This document shows, piece after piece, positions 8,304 to 16,331 of a stretch of DNA of 64,000 nt. The notes under the pieces are model-generated. The model ran no database searches. It saw nothing but the letters and a program-made list of their open reading frames with translations, and was not told the DNA's origin. The DNA comes from Flavobacterium sp. (GTDB lineage Bacteria > Bacteroidota > Bacteroidia > Flavobacteriales > Flavobacteriaceae). Positions within the stretch are counted from its first letter, which is position 1, and every line of letters begins with the position of its first letter. Location of the stretch: the NCBI GenBank assembly GCA_016718345.1, contig JADKDN010000001.1:128501-192500 (forward strand), written 5' to 3'. A program made the position numbers and the translations under genes.

Positions 8304-9482
8304 TTATTGAATATTCTTTGGGTTTTCAGTAAGGATGTAGCTAAGAATTTTTTCAGTTGCCCCTTTATTCATTTGTACGAAAGTACCACAAATATGACCT
8401 TTCTCGTGTCGAATGTCTTCGTTTTGAATTAAGGTTACAAATGTTTCAGTTAGTTCTTCTGAATTTGAAATAGACAAACAACCTTCCGTATTGACCAAAG
8501 CTGTTGCTTCTGAAAAATGAGAAAAATTTGGACCAATCACAATTGGAATTCCAAAAGTAGCAGGTTCCAAAATATTGTGAACACCTGGGTTACCAAAACC
8601 TCCACCAACATAGGCTATATCAGCATAACTATATATTTTGGTAAGAATTCCGATAGTATCAACAATGAAAACATCGTAATCATCAAGGTTTTTATTTTCT
8701 CTTTCAGAAAACAAAACCACTTTTTTGGTAATGTTGTTCTTCAATTCCTGAATTTGCTCAGCTTTAATATTATGCGGGGCAATAATAAATTTTACTTTGT
8801 GCTTTGTTGTGTTGATAAAGTCAACTAATATACTTTCATCCTTTGGCCATGAACTGCCAATTACTACAGTTAAGATGTTGTTTTTGAATTCAGATATGTA
8901 ATCTAACGAATTGTCTTTTTCTAAAATGGAAACGACACGATCAAAACGAGTGTCACCAGATACTAAAACATTCGATTTTCCTAGTCTCAATAATAATTCT
9001 TTTGATGTGGAATTTTGAACAAAAAAATAGTCGAATGTATCTAAAGCCTTTCTGTAAAATCCACCATACCACTTAAAGAACAACTGATTTTCTCTAAAAA
9101 TCCCTGAAATTAAAAAAGTTCTAATTTGTTTTTCTTTTAATTCTTTCAAATAGTTAGGCCAGTATTCATATTTTATAAAGAAAACCATATCTGGACGGAC
9201 TAGCTCTATGAATTTTTTTGCATTCTTTTTTGTGTCCAAAGGCAAATAAACCGTGACATCTGCAACCGTATTATTTTTCCGAATTTCATAGCCTGATGGA
9301 GAAAAAAAGCTCAAAACAATTCGGTGATTTGGATACTTCTTTTTCATTTTTTCCATAACCGGCAAACCTTGTTCGTATTCTCCCAACGAGGCAGCATGAA
9401 ACCAAATGGACTTATCGTATGCCATTATTTTATGTGACAAGGTTGAAAAAATCTTTTTTCTACCATTAACAAAAAGTTTCAT
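8304..9482 (-). CDS. waaA: 3-deoxy-D-manno-octulosonic acid (Kdo) transferase, N-terminus frameshifted
   Basis: This enzyme adds Kdo from CMP-Kdo to lipid A precursors at the inner membrane. The intact ORF covers 392 residues of a GT-B fold. It shows WFHAASLGEYEQG with the catalytic Glu, YLPLDTKKNAKKF, IKYEYWPNYL, SGDTRFDRV, VIGSSWPKDE and GGGFGNPGVHNILEPA. The family normally begins about 25 residues earlier with a membrane anchor. That segment is present: an ATG at 9558 reads MFFLYNLLVTF, and the frame leading into the ORF reads FLIKIFALFSPK. A run of six A (9524-9529, plus strand) puts them in different frames; five would join them. The gene therefore really spans 8304-9558 with a +1 homopolymer shift, probably a sequencing error. 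It is divergent from the DegT gene. Confidence 0.9.
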   Translation of the reverse strand: MKLFVNGRKKIFSTLSHKIMAYDKSIWFHAASLGEYEQGLPVMEKMKKKYPNHRIVLSFFSPSGYEIRKNNTVADVTVYLPLDTKKNAKKFIELVRPDMVFFIKYEYWPNYLKELKEKQIRTFLISGIFRENQLFFKWYGGFYRKALDTFDYFFVQNSTSKELLLRLGKSNVLVSGDTRFDRVVSILEKDNSLDYISEFKNNILTVVIGSSWPKDESILVDFINTTKHKVKFIIAPHNIKAEQIQELKNNITKKVVLFSERENKNLDDYDVFIVDTIGILTKIYSYADIAYVGGGFGNPGVHNILEPATFGIPIVIGPNFSHFSEATALVNTEGCLSISNSEELTETFVTLIQNEDIRHEKGHICGTFVQMNKGATEKILSYILTENPKNIQ

Positions 9483-9605
9483 CTTTGGACTGAAAAGCGC
9501 AAAGATTTTTATCAGAAATTCCGAAAAAAGTTACCAATAAATTATAGAGAAAAAACATAGTTTGTAAATTGTGTCGCTAAAATACACCTCTTTGTAGAAT
9601 TTTCA

Positions 9606-9635
9606 TTGTTGTCAGTCATTAAATTAGTAATTTTG
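9606..9635 (+). promoter_or_regulatory. Promoter for the DegT/DnrJ aminotransferase gene
   Basis: TTG at 9606-9608 and TAATTTTG at 9628-9635 are separated by 19 bp, a close match to the Bacteroidota consensus. The likely ATG is at 9658. Confidence 0.6.
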
Positions 9636-9676
9636 TCCGCAATTAATTTATAAGTTGATGAAAAAAATCCAAATGG

Positions 9677-10789
9677 TTGACCTTAAAAAGTCAATTCGAT
9701 AAAATAAAAGAGACAGTAAATACTTCAATTCAAGAGGTTCTAGAAACTTCTACTTATATCAACGGCCCTCAAGTTCATCAATTTCAAAAAAACCTCGAAG
9801 AATATCTCGGAGTAAAACATGTGATTCCATGTGCAAACGGAACAGATGCTCTGCAAATTGCCATGATGGGGCTGGATTTAAAGCCCGGAGATGAAGTTAT
9901 CACTGCCGATTTTACTTTTGCAGCAACAGTAGAAGTAATTGCTCTTTTGCAATTGACACCCGTTTTAGTAGATGTGGATATGGTTAATATGAACATTTCT
10001 ATTGAAGCCATAAAAAAAGCCATTACGCCAAAAACTAAAGCTATTGTACCTGTGCATTTATTTGGACGTGCGGCTAATATGGAGGCTATCATGCAAATCG
10101 CAAAAGAGAATAATTTATATGTAATAGAAGATAATGCACAAGCCATAGGTGCCAACTGCAAGTTTTCGGATGGAACAAAAAAGAAAGCAGGAACAATAGG
10201 TCACGTTGGGGCTACCTCTTTTTTTCCTTCAAAAAATTTAGGATGTTATGGTGACGGAGGAGCTATTTTTACAAATGATGATGCATTGGCCCATAAACTC
10301 CGAGGAATTGTAAATCACGGAATGTATGTGCGTTACCATCATGATGTTGTGGGAGTAAATTCTCGTTTAGATAGTATTCAGGCAGCAGTTCTTAATGCTA
10401 AATTACCTTTGTTAGATAAGTATAATCAAGCACGTCAAAATGCAGCAAGAAAATATACGGCAGCATTTGAAGGTCATAAAAATATTATAGCTCCTAGTAT
10501 TTGTGAGATTTGTGATTGTCATGTTTTTCATCAATATACACTACGAATTATCGATGCTAACAGAGATGGTTTAATGCAACATTTACTTGATAAAGGGATT
10601 CCATGTGCCATTTATTATCCAATTCCGTTGCATTCACAAAAAGCATATTTAGACATTCGTTATAAAGAAGACCATTTTCCAGTAACTAATCAACTAGTAA
10701 AAGAAGTGATTTCTTTACCAATGCACACCGAGTTAGATGATGAGCAAATAGAATTTATTACCAATAGCGTTTTAGAGTTTTTAAAATAA
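9677..10789 (+). CDS. DegT/DnrJ/EryC1-family PLP aminotransferase, N-terminus frameshifted
   Basis: This enzyme aminates a keto-sugar nucleotide, or a related substrate, in surface polysaccharide synthesis. The fold-I PLP core is clear: CANGTDALQIAM near residue 50-60, DFTFAATVEVI, VPVHLFGRA, EDNAQAIGA, the Schiff-base Lys in FFPSKNLGCYGDGGA near 184, and HHDVVGVNSRLDSIQAA. The ORF as read starts at a TTG (9677). An ATG at 9658 reads MKKIQMVDLK, which is the usual family start, and joins the ORF only if the A-run at 9685-9689 had four A instead of five. The true gene is thus probably 9658-10789. galE follows 43 bp later on the same strand, which fits a sugar-nucleotide pair. Confidence 0.87.
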   Translation: MTLKSQFDKIKETVNTSIQEVLETSTYINGPQVHQFQKNLEEYLGVKHVIPCANGTDALQIAMMGLDLKPGDEVITADFTFAATVEVIALLQLTPVLVDVDMVNMNISIEAIKKAITPKTKAIVPVHLFGRAANMEAIMQIAKENNLYVIEDNAQAIGANCKFSDGTKKKAGTIGHVGATSFFPSKNLGCYGDGGAIFTNDDALAHKLRGIVNHGMYVRYHHDVVGVNSRLDSIQAAVLNAKLPLLDKYNQARQNAARKYTAAFEGHKNIIAPSICEICDCHVFHQYTLRIIDANRDGLMQHLLDKGIPCAIYYPIPLHSQKAYLDIRYKEDHFPVTNQLVKEVISLPMHTELDDEQIEFITNSVLEFLK

Positions 10790-10832
10790 ATACGAAACAG
10801 ATTTTACATTCGTTTACAAATATAAAGTACAT

Positions 10833-11846
10833 ATGAAAGTTTTAGTTACAGGAGGTTTAGGTTTTATAGGTTCGCATACGGTAGTTGAGTTACAAAATGA
10901 AGGTTTCGAAGTAGTAATCATTGATAATCTTTCCAATTCTTCAGAAGAAGTTTTAAAAGGGATTGTTGCCATTTCTGGGAAAACACCTTTATTTGAGAAA
11001 ATGGATTTGAGGGATAAAGCCTCTGTCCAAAGTTTCTTTAAAAAACACAATGATGTTGCAGGTGTTATCCACTTTGCCGCTTCAAAAGCAGTAGGTGAAA
11101 GTGTTGAAAATCCTTTGCTATATTATGAAAACAACATTAATGCTTTAGTATACATTTTACAAGAATTACAACAGAAAACGGAAGCCAATTTTATTTTCAG
11201 TTCTTCGTGTACCGTTTATGGACAAGCCGAAAAAATGCCAATTACTGAAGATGCATCTGTTCAAGTAGCCATGTCACCTTATGGGAATACCAAACAAATA
11301 TGAGAAGAAATTATAACAGATGTGGTTAAAGTGACAAATGTCAATGCTATTTTGTTGCGTTATTTCAATCCTATTGGTGCGCATCCATCGGCTGAGATAG
11401 GCGAATTACCAATTGGTGTTCCACAAAATTTAGTTCCTTTTATCACGCAAACTGGATTCGGATTAAGAAAAGAACTTGCGGTTTATGGAGACGATTATCC
11501 TACTCCAGATGGGACTTGTATTCGAGATTATATTCACGTAGTCGATTTAGCAAAGGCGCATGTCATAGCTTTACAGCGCTTATTAAACAAAAAAAATCTG
11601 GCAAAAGTAGAGACTTTCAATTTAGGAACAGGAACAGGAAGTTCGGTGCTTGAAGTAATTCAAGCTTTTGAGAAAGTAAGCGGGCAAAAATTACCATACA
11701 AAATTGTAGCTAGAAGAGAGGGAGATATTACTTCTGCTTATGCCAATACTGATAAAGCCAATACTGTTTTAGGTTGGAAAGCACAATCTACATTAGAACA
11801 AGCTCTTGCTAGTGCATGGAAATGGGAACAAAAAATTAGAAGTTAG
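10833..11846 (+). pseudogene. galE: UDP-glucose 4-epimerase with an in-frame TGA
   Basis: The two ORFs 10833-11303 and 11322-11846 lie in the same frame and together give a full-length, roughly 337-residue GalE, the NAD-dependent SDR enzyme interconverting UDP-glucose and UDP-galactose. The first part holds the Rossmann motif VTGGLGFIGSHT, FAASKAVGESV, the catalytic Ser region SSSCTVYG and the YxxxK motif in SPYGNTKQI. The next codon is TGA (11301-11303), where the family has Gly in the KQIGEEII context, so GGA to TGA is the likely change. The second part continues EEIITDV and shows LRYFNPIGAHPS, DGTCIRDYIHVVDLA and FNLGTGTGSSVLEV. No frame is lost. Either this is a real null allele or a miscalled base. 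Confidence 0.88.
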
Positions 11847-11870
11847 ATTTCTACCTAATAGTTATATTCT

Positions 11871-11909
11871 AAATCCCAAAGTATCATCATGATAGTTTGG
11901 GATTTTTTT
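11871..11909 (+). terminator. Terminator after galE
   Basis: Arms AAATCCCAAA (11871-11880) and TTTGGGATTT (11896-11905) enclose a smaller TATCAT/ATGATA hairpin, followed by a T-run. It lies between convergent genes and may serve both. Confidence 0.75.
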
Positions 11910-11913
11910 GAAA

Positions 11914-13353
11914 TTATTGTTTTATAATTTTTTTAATCGTTCTGCTTTTAGTTGAGGCAATATTTAAAAAGTAAATACCATCTGATACATCTTCAATTGA
12001 GAAAGATTTTTTAAGAATTCCGTTAGAGGGTTTAATTTTTTCTTCTGTTAAAGTTTGTCCTGTAATACTAGATAAGGTCAATGTATAGTCTTCATTTTCA
12101 ATTGCTCTGCCAGAAAGCTGAAAAGAGTTTTTTGTAGGATTAGGAGAAATTATAAATCGGTCTAGAATTTTATTACTTTCAATTGCCAAAGGATTTTTCA
12201 CAATGGTAAATGTTTTTGAGCAGCTTATTCCATTATAGGTAGCTTTAAAGGTGTAAAGTCCTTCGTCTGTGGGTAATAATTTAGAAAATCCCCAATATCT
12301 CAATTTGCTGTAGGTTGGAAAACTTTGAGACCAACTGTTAAAAACCGTTCCGTTTGGATTTAGAATTTCCAGATTAACAGTTGCCGAAGCGGGAAGCTCT
12401 CTTAAAAAGACATAAAATTTTGCATATCCAGCAGATAATCCTACACCCTGAAATGGTATTGCAAAGGTGTCACTTTCGGTAAGTACATCACTATTAGGAC
12501 AGCTTGCAAGAGCGATATCGGTTGTGTTTACTGACACTCTCATTATAGCGGGTTCTGTGTGAGGTCTTTGGGAAGCCCACCAAGAATTTGCATTTAGAAT
12601 ATTACATGAACCAGCAAAAGGATCTTTATAAGTTTCTTTAGTATTTCCACTCCAAATCTCAAAATGTAAATGCGGACCAGAAGCACTTCCTGAACTACCA
12701 ACAATTCCCAATTTTTCTCCAGCAACCACAGTTTGACCAACAGTTTTTGTAGTTACCGAATTTTTTTTCATGTGCCAGTACAAGGCATCGCTTCCATCAG
12801 CGTGTTGAATTATAACCGAATTTGCTGTCAATGTATTTGAAGAACAGTTTCTGTCAAAATTTCCATCTGCTTTTTGAATAATCGTTCCTGGAGCAGCAGC
12901 TATAACCTCTACTTCGTTGTTTTCCATTTTGTTAAATGCATAGGGCCAAATCGCAATATCTGTTCCATGGTGTCCGTCATACGTATTAGATTCACAATTA
13001 TAATCTTGAATTGCAGATGTAGCTGTATTTTGATCAACATAAGCTGCAATAAAGTGATATTCGCACTGGGTAAAGCCTGTGGCTTGTTTTAGTGGCCAAA
13101 GTAATGAAGTGGTTAAAGAGCTTTTGTTAAATAAAGTATTTACACCTAACTTTTTGATATTTTCTACAACTTCTTTTTCTAATATTGAGTATTCTTGACT
13201 TGAAATGCAGGGGTTTTTCTCGTTGTTTTTTGGAAATTTGTACGCAACACTAGTTTCAAAATTAGTTGATTTCTCTTGACCTCTAACTATTGAAATACAA
13301 AAAAGCGAGAGGGTAAATAGTACAACTTGAATTGTTTTTGAAACGTATTTCAT
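11914..13353 (-). CDS. M23 (lysostaphin-type) metallopeptidase with a T9SS sorting domain
   Basis: The 479-residue secreted protein is probably a cell-wall-type or general endopeptidase. A signal peptide covers residues 1-25. The Zn site is seen in GHHGTDIAIW near residue 127 and in GPHLHFEIW near 228, the HxH motif of M23 enzymes; VVAGEKLGIVGSSGSASG lies between them. The middle (about 260-385) is a beta-rich region without a name. The C-terminus, from about 395 (FIISPNPTKNSFQL, LSSITGQ, DGIYFLNI, KKIIKQ), is a type A T9SS sorting domain. It should be exported by the gliding/PorSS system and either anchored or released. It is the only gene of its unit and converges with galE. Confidence 0.9.
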   Translation of the reverse strand: MKYVSKTIQVVLFTLSLFCISIVRGQEKSTNFETSVAYKFPKNNEKNPCISSQEYSILEKEVVENIKKLGVNTLFNKSSLTTSLLWPLKQATGFTQCEYHFIAAYVDQNTATSAIQDYNCESNTYDGHHGTDIAIWPYAFNKMENNEVEVIAAAPGTIIQKADGNFDRNCSSNTLTANSVIIQHADGSDALYWHMKKNSVTTKTVGQTVVAGEKLGIVGSSGSASGPHLHFEIWSGNTKETYKDPFAGSCNILNANSWWASQRPHTEPAIMRVSVNTTDIALASCPNSDVLTESDTFAIPFQGVGLSAGYAKFYVFLRELPASATVNLEILNPNGTVFNSWSQSFPTYSKLRYWGFSKLLPTDEGLYTFKATYNGISCSKTFTIVKNPLAIESNKILDRFIISPNPTKNSFQLSGRAIENEDYTLTLSSITGQTLTEEKIKPSNGILKKSFSIEDVSDGIYFLNIASTKSRTIKKIIKQ

Positions 13354-13418
13354 TTCTATATAGGTTAATTACACTATAAAAATAGAAATAATAATTGTTG
13401 CAAACAATTAATTATCAG

Positions 13419-13697
13419 TTAATTATTATTTTTAATAGATTTTTTTACCTTTTGAGCAGCTTCCTCTACTTTTTGAGCACCTTTACTAACTATTGTGTCC
13501 ATTTTTGTTTCTATTTTTGTTTCTATTTTTGTTTTGGTAGAATCCAAAGTGGTTTCAGCTTTTATTTTTGCTGAATCTATAGTTTCTTTAATTTCAACAC
13601 CAACAGCTTCTTTTGCATCGTTTAATTTTTCTTTGGTTTCTGGTTTGCATGAAACAAGGAGCGATATTAGACACAGTGTTGTGATGGTTTTTTTCAT
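13419..13697 (-). CDS. Small Lys/Glu-rich coiled-coil lipoprotein
   Basis: The 92-residue product has a lipoprotein signal ending in ISLLVSC, making Cys17 the lipid-modified residue. The rest is a charged Lys/Glu/Thr/Ala helix with short repeats (KTKIETKIETK) and VEEAAQKVKKSIKNN at the end, in the style of stress-related helical repeat proteins. I recognise no family. It lies between the M23 gene and the fabD terminator, on the same strand as both, and the terminator suggests its own promoter. Confidence 0.65.
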   Translation of the reverse strand: MKKTITTLCLISLLVSCKPETKEKLNDAKEAVGVEIKETIDSAKIKAETTLDSTKTKIETKIETKMDTIVSKGAQKVEEAAQKVKKSIKNNN

Positions 13698-13732
13698 GAT
13701 ATTTTTGATTTAGTTTTCTCTACTAAATTAAT

Positions 13733-13766
13733 TAAAAAACCCTCATAAAAGTGAATCATGAGGGTC
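13733..13766 (-). terminator. Terminator after fabD
   Basis: Stem ACCCTCAT (13739-13746) with ATGAGGGT (13758-13765). The A-run on its left becomes a T-run on the minus strand. fabD ends 22 bp upstream. Confidence 0.8.
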
Positions 13767-13787
13767 ATTAGTTTTTTTAAATCTTAA

Positions 13788-14657
13788 TTATGCAGAAATT
13801 GTTTCTACTTCTTTATCAATTTTATTTACAAGCCCTACTAGTACTTTTCCTGGGCCAACTTCAGTAAAACTAGTTGCTCCGTCCTTTATCATTTGTTGCA
13901 CAGATTGTGTCCATCTTACAGGAGCTGTCAATTGAATGATTAAGTTTTTTTTGATTTCAATCGAATCTGAAACAGCTGTTGCAGTTACGTTTTGATAAAC
14001 TGGACAACTCGGAGTTGAGAATGTTGTTGCTTCAATAGCTGCTGCTAATTCCTCTCTGGCTGGTTCCATCATCGGTGAGTGAAAAGCTCCTCCAACAGGT
14101 AAAATTAATGCACGTTTAGCTCCAGCTTCTTTCATCTTTTCACAGGCTAATTCTACCGCCTTATATTCTCCAGAAATTACTAATTGTCCCGGACAGTTGT
14201 AATTTGCAGCTACAACAACACCATCAATCGAAGCACAAATATCTTCGACAATTGTATCGTCTAAATTCAACACGGCGGCCATTGTACTCGGAGTAATTTC
14301 ACATGCTTTTTGCATAGCAACTGCACGTTGTGAAACTAATTTTAATCCATCTTCAAAAGATAAAGTTCCATTAGCAACCAAGGCTGAAAATTCGCCTAAT
14401 GAATGTCCCGCTACCATATCAGGTTTAATGTCTAATGTTTTAGCCAGAATAACTGAATGTAAAAAAACTGCTGGTTGGGTTACTTTGGTTTCTTTTAGTT
14501 CTTCGGCAGTTCCGTTAAACATAATATCGGTAATTCTAAAACCTAGAATATCGTTGGCTTTTTCGAATAATTCTTTTGCTAAAGCTGAATTTTCATATAA
14601 ATCTTTACCCATTCCGGTAAATTGTGCTCCTTGTCCAGGAAAAACGTATGCCTTCAT
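13788..14657 (-). CDS. fabD: Malonyl-CoA:ACP transacylase
   Basis: FabD moves malonyl from CoA to acyl carrier protein, supplying the extender unit of type II fatty acid synthesis in the cytoplasm. The 289-residue protein has the full set of motifs: VFPGQGAQFTGMGKDL at the N-terminus, the nucleophilic Ser86 in GHSLGEFSAL, the catalytic His in GGAFHSPMM near 200 and FTEVGPGKVL near the end. The start at 14657 and the length are normal for the family. It is a single-gene unit with a clear terminator, and the next upstream gene on the strand ends 85 bp away. Confidence 0.96.
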   Translation of the reverse strand: MKAYVFPGQGAQFTGMGKDLYENSALAKELFEKANDILGFRITDIMFNGTAEELKETKVTQPAVFLHSVILAKTLDIKPDMVAGHSLGEFSALVANGTLSFEDGLKLVSQRAVAMQKACEITPSTMAAVLNLDDTIVEDICASIDGVVVAANYNCPGQLVISGEYKAVELACEKMKEAGAKRALILPVGGAFHSPMMEPAREELAAAIEATTFSTPSCPVYQNVTATAVSDSIEIKKNLIIQLTAPVRWTQSVQQMIKDGATSFTEVGPGKVLVGLVNKIDKEVETISA

Positions 14658-14742
14658 CTGAATTGTTATTTTTAATTTGAAAATGGAATGCTAAAACATT
14701 TCATTTGTTGATTTTATCGTTTAGAGGAGCAAAAATACTAAA

Positions 14743-15276
14743 TTATATTTCAATCGAATTAATGATTTCTATTAATTGATTTTTCAATTCTGGATTGATA
14801 ATTCCATTTACAACGTCAAAATTTTCATAAAATGTGGGTAACGAAAAACTTCCTTTTACTTCAGCACCTTGAAAAGGAAATCGTTTAGTGGCAATGTCCA
14901 AAACGGAACTTCCACCTCTTGCTCCTGGAGATGTAGCTAGTAGAAGCGTCGGTTTTTGTTGAAATGTTTTTGCGTTTATTCTTGAAGCCCAATCCAAGAT
15001 GTTTTTGAATGCTGCTGAATAAGCCCCGTTATGTTCGGCTAACGAAAGTACAATCAAGTCGGCAGTTCCTATTTTGTCATAAAAAGCGTGTGCTAGGTTA
15101 TGTATACCATTTTCTTTTTCCTTATCAACCGAAAATAGGGGCATTTCATAATCGTTTAAATCTAAAACTTCTACTTCAACATTTTGAAACAATTGAGCTG
15201 CATAAGTTGCCAACTGTTTATTGATTGAATTTTTGCTTGACGAGCCTCCAAAAGCTATAATTTTTTTACTCACCAT
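14743..15276 (-). CDS. NADPH-dependent FMN reductase family protein
   Basis: The 177-residue flavodoxin-fold protein belongs to the NADPH-dependent FMN reductase/chromate reductase group. It has the FMN phosphate loop FGGSSSKNSINKQLA near residues 9-23, a central VLSLAEHNGAYSAAFKNILDW with the usual NGxxxxxxKNxxDW pattern near 78-98, and a Gly/Ser-rich TSPGARGGSSVLD loop. It reduces free flavin or quinones with NAD(P)H. It is the last gene of a five-gene same-strand cluster (pirin, GNAT, OsmC, Fe-S protein, this one), which suggests a role in oxidative or electrophile stress. Confidence 0.85.
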   Translation of the reverse strand: MVSKKIIAFGGSSSKNSINKQLATYAAQLFQNVEVEVLDLNDYEMPLFSVDKEKENGIHNLAHAFYDKIGTADLIVLSLAEHNGAYSAAFKNILDWASRINAKTFQQKPTLLLATSPGARGGSSVLDIATKRFPFQGAEVKGSFSLPTFYENFDVVNGIINPELKNQLIEIINSIEI

Positions 15277-15314
15277 ATTATAATTGTTTTTTTAGTGTTC
15301 GTGAATCTTCGATT

Positions 15315-15542
15315 TCATTTTTTATTCAAATAATAGGTTAATGCACCTGAAGGACATTTTTTAACGGTTTCAATAATTTTATCGGTTGTTGAATTTTCTG
15401 CATGAATCCATGGTTTCTCTTTGGGTTTAAAGACATCGGGATTATTTCGTACACATTCGACCGCGTGTTTGCATAAAGCATTTTTCCATACAATGGTTAC
15501 TTCACCATTGCTGTATTCTTTTGTTAGGTCTTTAGCATCCAT
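15315..15542 (-). CDS. YjdI-like (4Fe-4S) mono-cluster protein (Fer4_19)
   Basis: This is a 75-residue cytoplasmic protein. It has three cysteines, at positions 24 and 30 (LCKHAVEC) and 63 (KKCPSGALTY), the arrangement of the Fer4_19 family, whose members are predicted to hold one Fe-S cluster. It is likely an electron carrier of unknown partner. Such proteins commonly sit beside small GNAT proteins of the YjdJ type, as here. It begins 3 bp after the OsmC gene ends, so the two are almost certainly cotranscribed. Confidence 0.82.
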   Translation of the reverse strand: MDAKDLTKEYSNGEVTIVWKNALCKHAVECVRNNPDVFKPKEKPWIHAENSTTDKIIETVKKCPSGALTYYLNKK

Positions 15543-15545
15543 GAT

Positions 15546-15953
15546 TTATATCTTAGTATTGATTAGTACTTTATTTTTCAAAATTTTAGAAACAGGGCAT
15601 TTTTCTGCTATTACCAATAACCGTTCTTTAATTTCTTCTGAAACATCTTTAGAAAAAGTAATTTCCCGACTTATAGTTGTAACTAGTTCACCTGAATTTT
15701 CTTGAGTTAAATTGAGAGAAATATTAATTTCAGGAATGTCCCATTCTTTGCGATCGATGTACATTCTCAAAGTCGATAAAGTACAGCCTGCCAATGAGGC
15801 TAAGAAAGTTGAAAATGGGTCGGGCCCAATGTTTTGACCCCCAACATTTTCAGGCTCATCCATCAGCAAAGTGCCGTTACGCCATGTAATAGTGCACAAA
15901 TATTTTTGTTTACCAATACTTCCTTCAATATTATTTTCTAAGAGATTTTCCAT
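15546..15953 (-). CDS. OsmC/Ohr-family protein
   Basis: The 135-residue protein has the two conserved cysteines of the OsmC family, Cys57 in SLAGCTLSTLRMY and Cys119 in EKCPVSKIL. In characterised members these reduce organic hydroperoxides through a thiol/disulfide cycle. The DPFSTFLASL helix before Cys57 is typical. Whether this one is a true peroxidase or a general OsmC-like protein cannot be told from sequence. It sits between the GNAT and Fe-S genes and overlaps neither (36 bp and 3 bp gaps), consistent with one stress transcript. Confidence 0.88.
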   Translation of the reverse strand: MENLLENNIEGSIGKQKYLCTITWRNGTLLMDEPENVGGQNIGPDPFSTFLASLAGCTLSTLRMYIDRKEWDIPEINISLNLTQENSGELVTTISREITFSKDVSEEIKERLLVIAEKCPVSKILKNKVLINTKI

Positions 15954-15989
15954 GATTTATTTTTAAAAATTGATTGTACTTAATATCGC

Positions 15990-16271
15990 CTAGAGAACAT
16001 CTCTAAATTCTGCAACTTTATCAAAAACACTTTTAGCAAATGGACATAGCGGTATAATTTTGATGCCTTTTTCTCTAGCGTATTCTACAGCTTTAGCTAC
16101 CATTTTTTTACCGAAACCTTTACCTTCGTTTCCGGGATTTACTTCGGTATGATCGATGATTATTTTGTCTTCACCAGCAAAAACAAAAGTCATCATTGCT
16201 TCGTGTTTCCCATCAACATCAATGTAAAAAAAGCCTTTATTGCTGTCGATTTTTAGTTTTACTTCACTCAT
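15990..16271 (-). CDS. Small GNAT-type N-acetyltransferase (YjdJ-like)
   Basis: The 93-residue protein is a minimal GCN5-related acetyltransferase. It has IIIDHTEVNPGNEGKGFGKK, where the Gly-rich loop binds acetyl-CoA, and the following helix, then IIPLCPFAKSVFDK. This short YjdJ-type subgroup has no known substrate. Its place next to the Fer4_19 and OsmC genes is a recurring arrangement. A near-perfect palindrome at 16285-16317 separates it from the pirin gene, so transcription may be attenuated there. Confidence 0.85.
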   Translation of the reverse strand: MSEVKLKIDSNKGFFYIDVDGKHEAMMTFVFAGEDKIIIDHTEVNPGNEGKGFGKKMVAKAVEYAREKGIKIIPLCPFAKSVFDKVAEFRDVL

Positions 16272-16284
16272 TAGTTTTTCAATT

Positions 16285-16317
16285 AACCCCTTCAGGGTTT
16301 TAAACCCTGAAGGGGTT
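16285..16317. repeat. Perfect 16-bp inverted repeat between the pirin and GNAT genes
   Basis: AACCCCTTCAGGGTTT (16285-16300) is followed by one T and its exact reverse complement (16302-16317). Each arm contains a smaller CCCTTCAGGG/CCCTGAAGGG symmetry. There is no clear T-run next to it on the minus strand, so it looks more like a REP-type intergenic palindrome than a classical terminator. Confidence 0.8.
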
Positions 16318-16331
16318 GGGTTATAAATTAG

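Noticed and set aside
11301..11303. TGA in galE read as glycine or another amino acid (alternative genetic code or recoding)
   Set aside because: TGA ends the L,D-transpeptidase gene at 39248-39250, ordinary Gly codons are used everywhere, and no recoding element is visible near the site.
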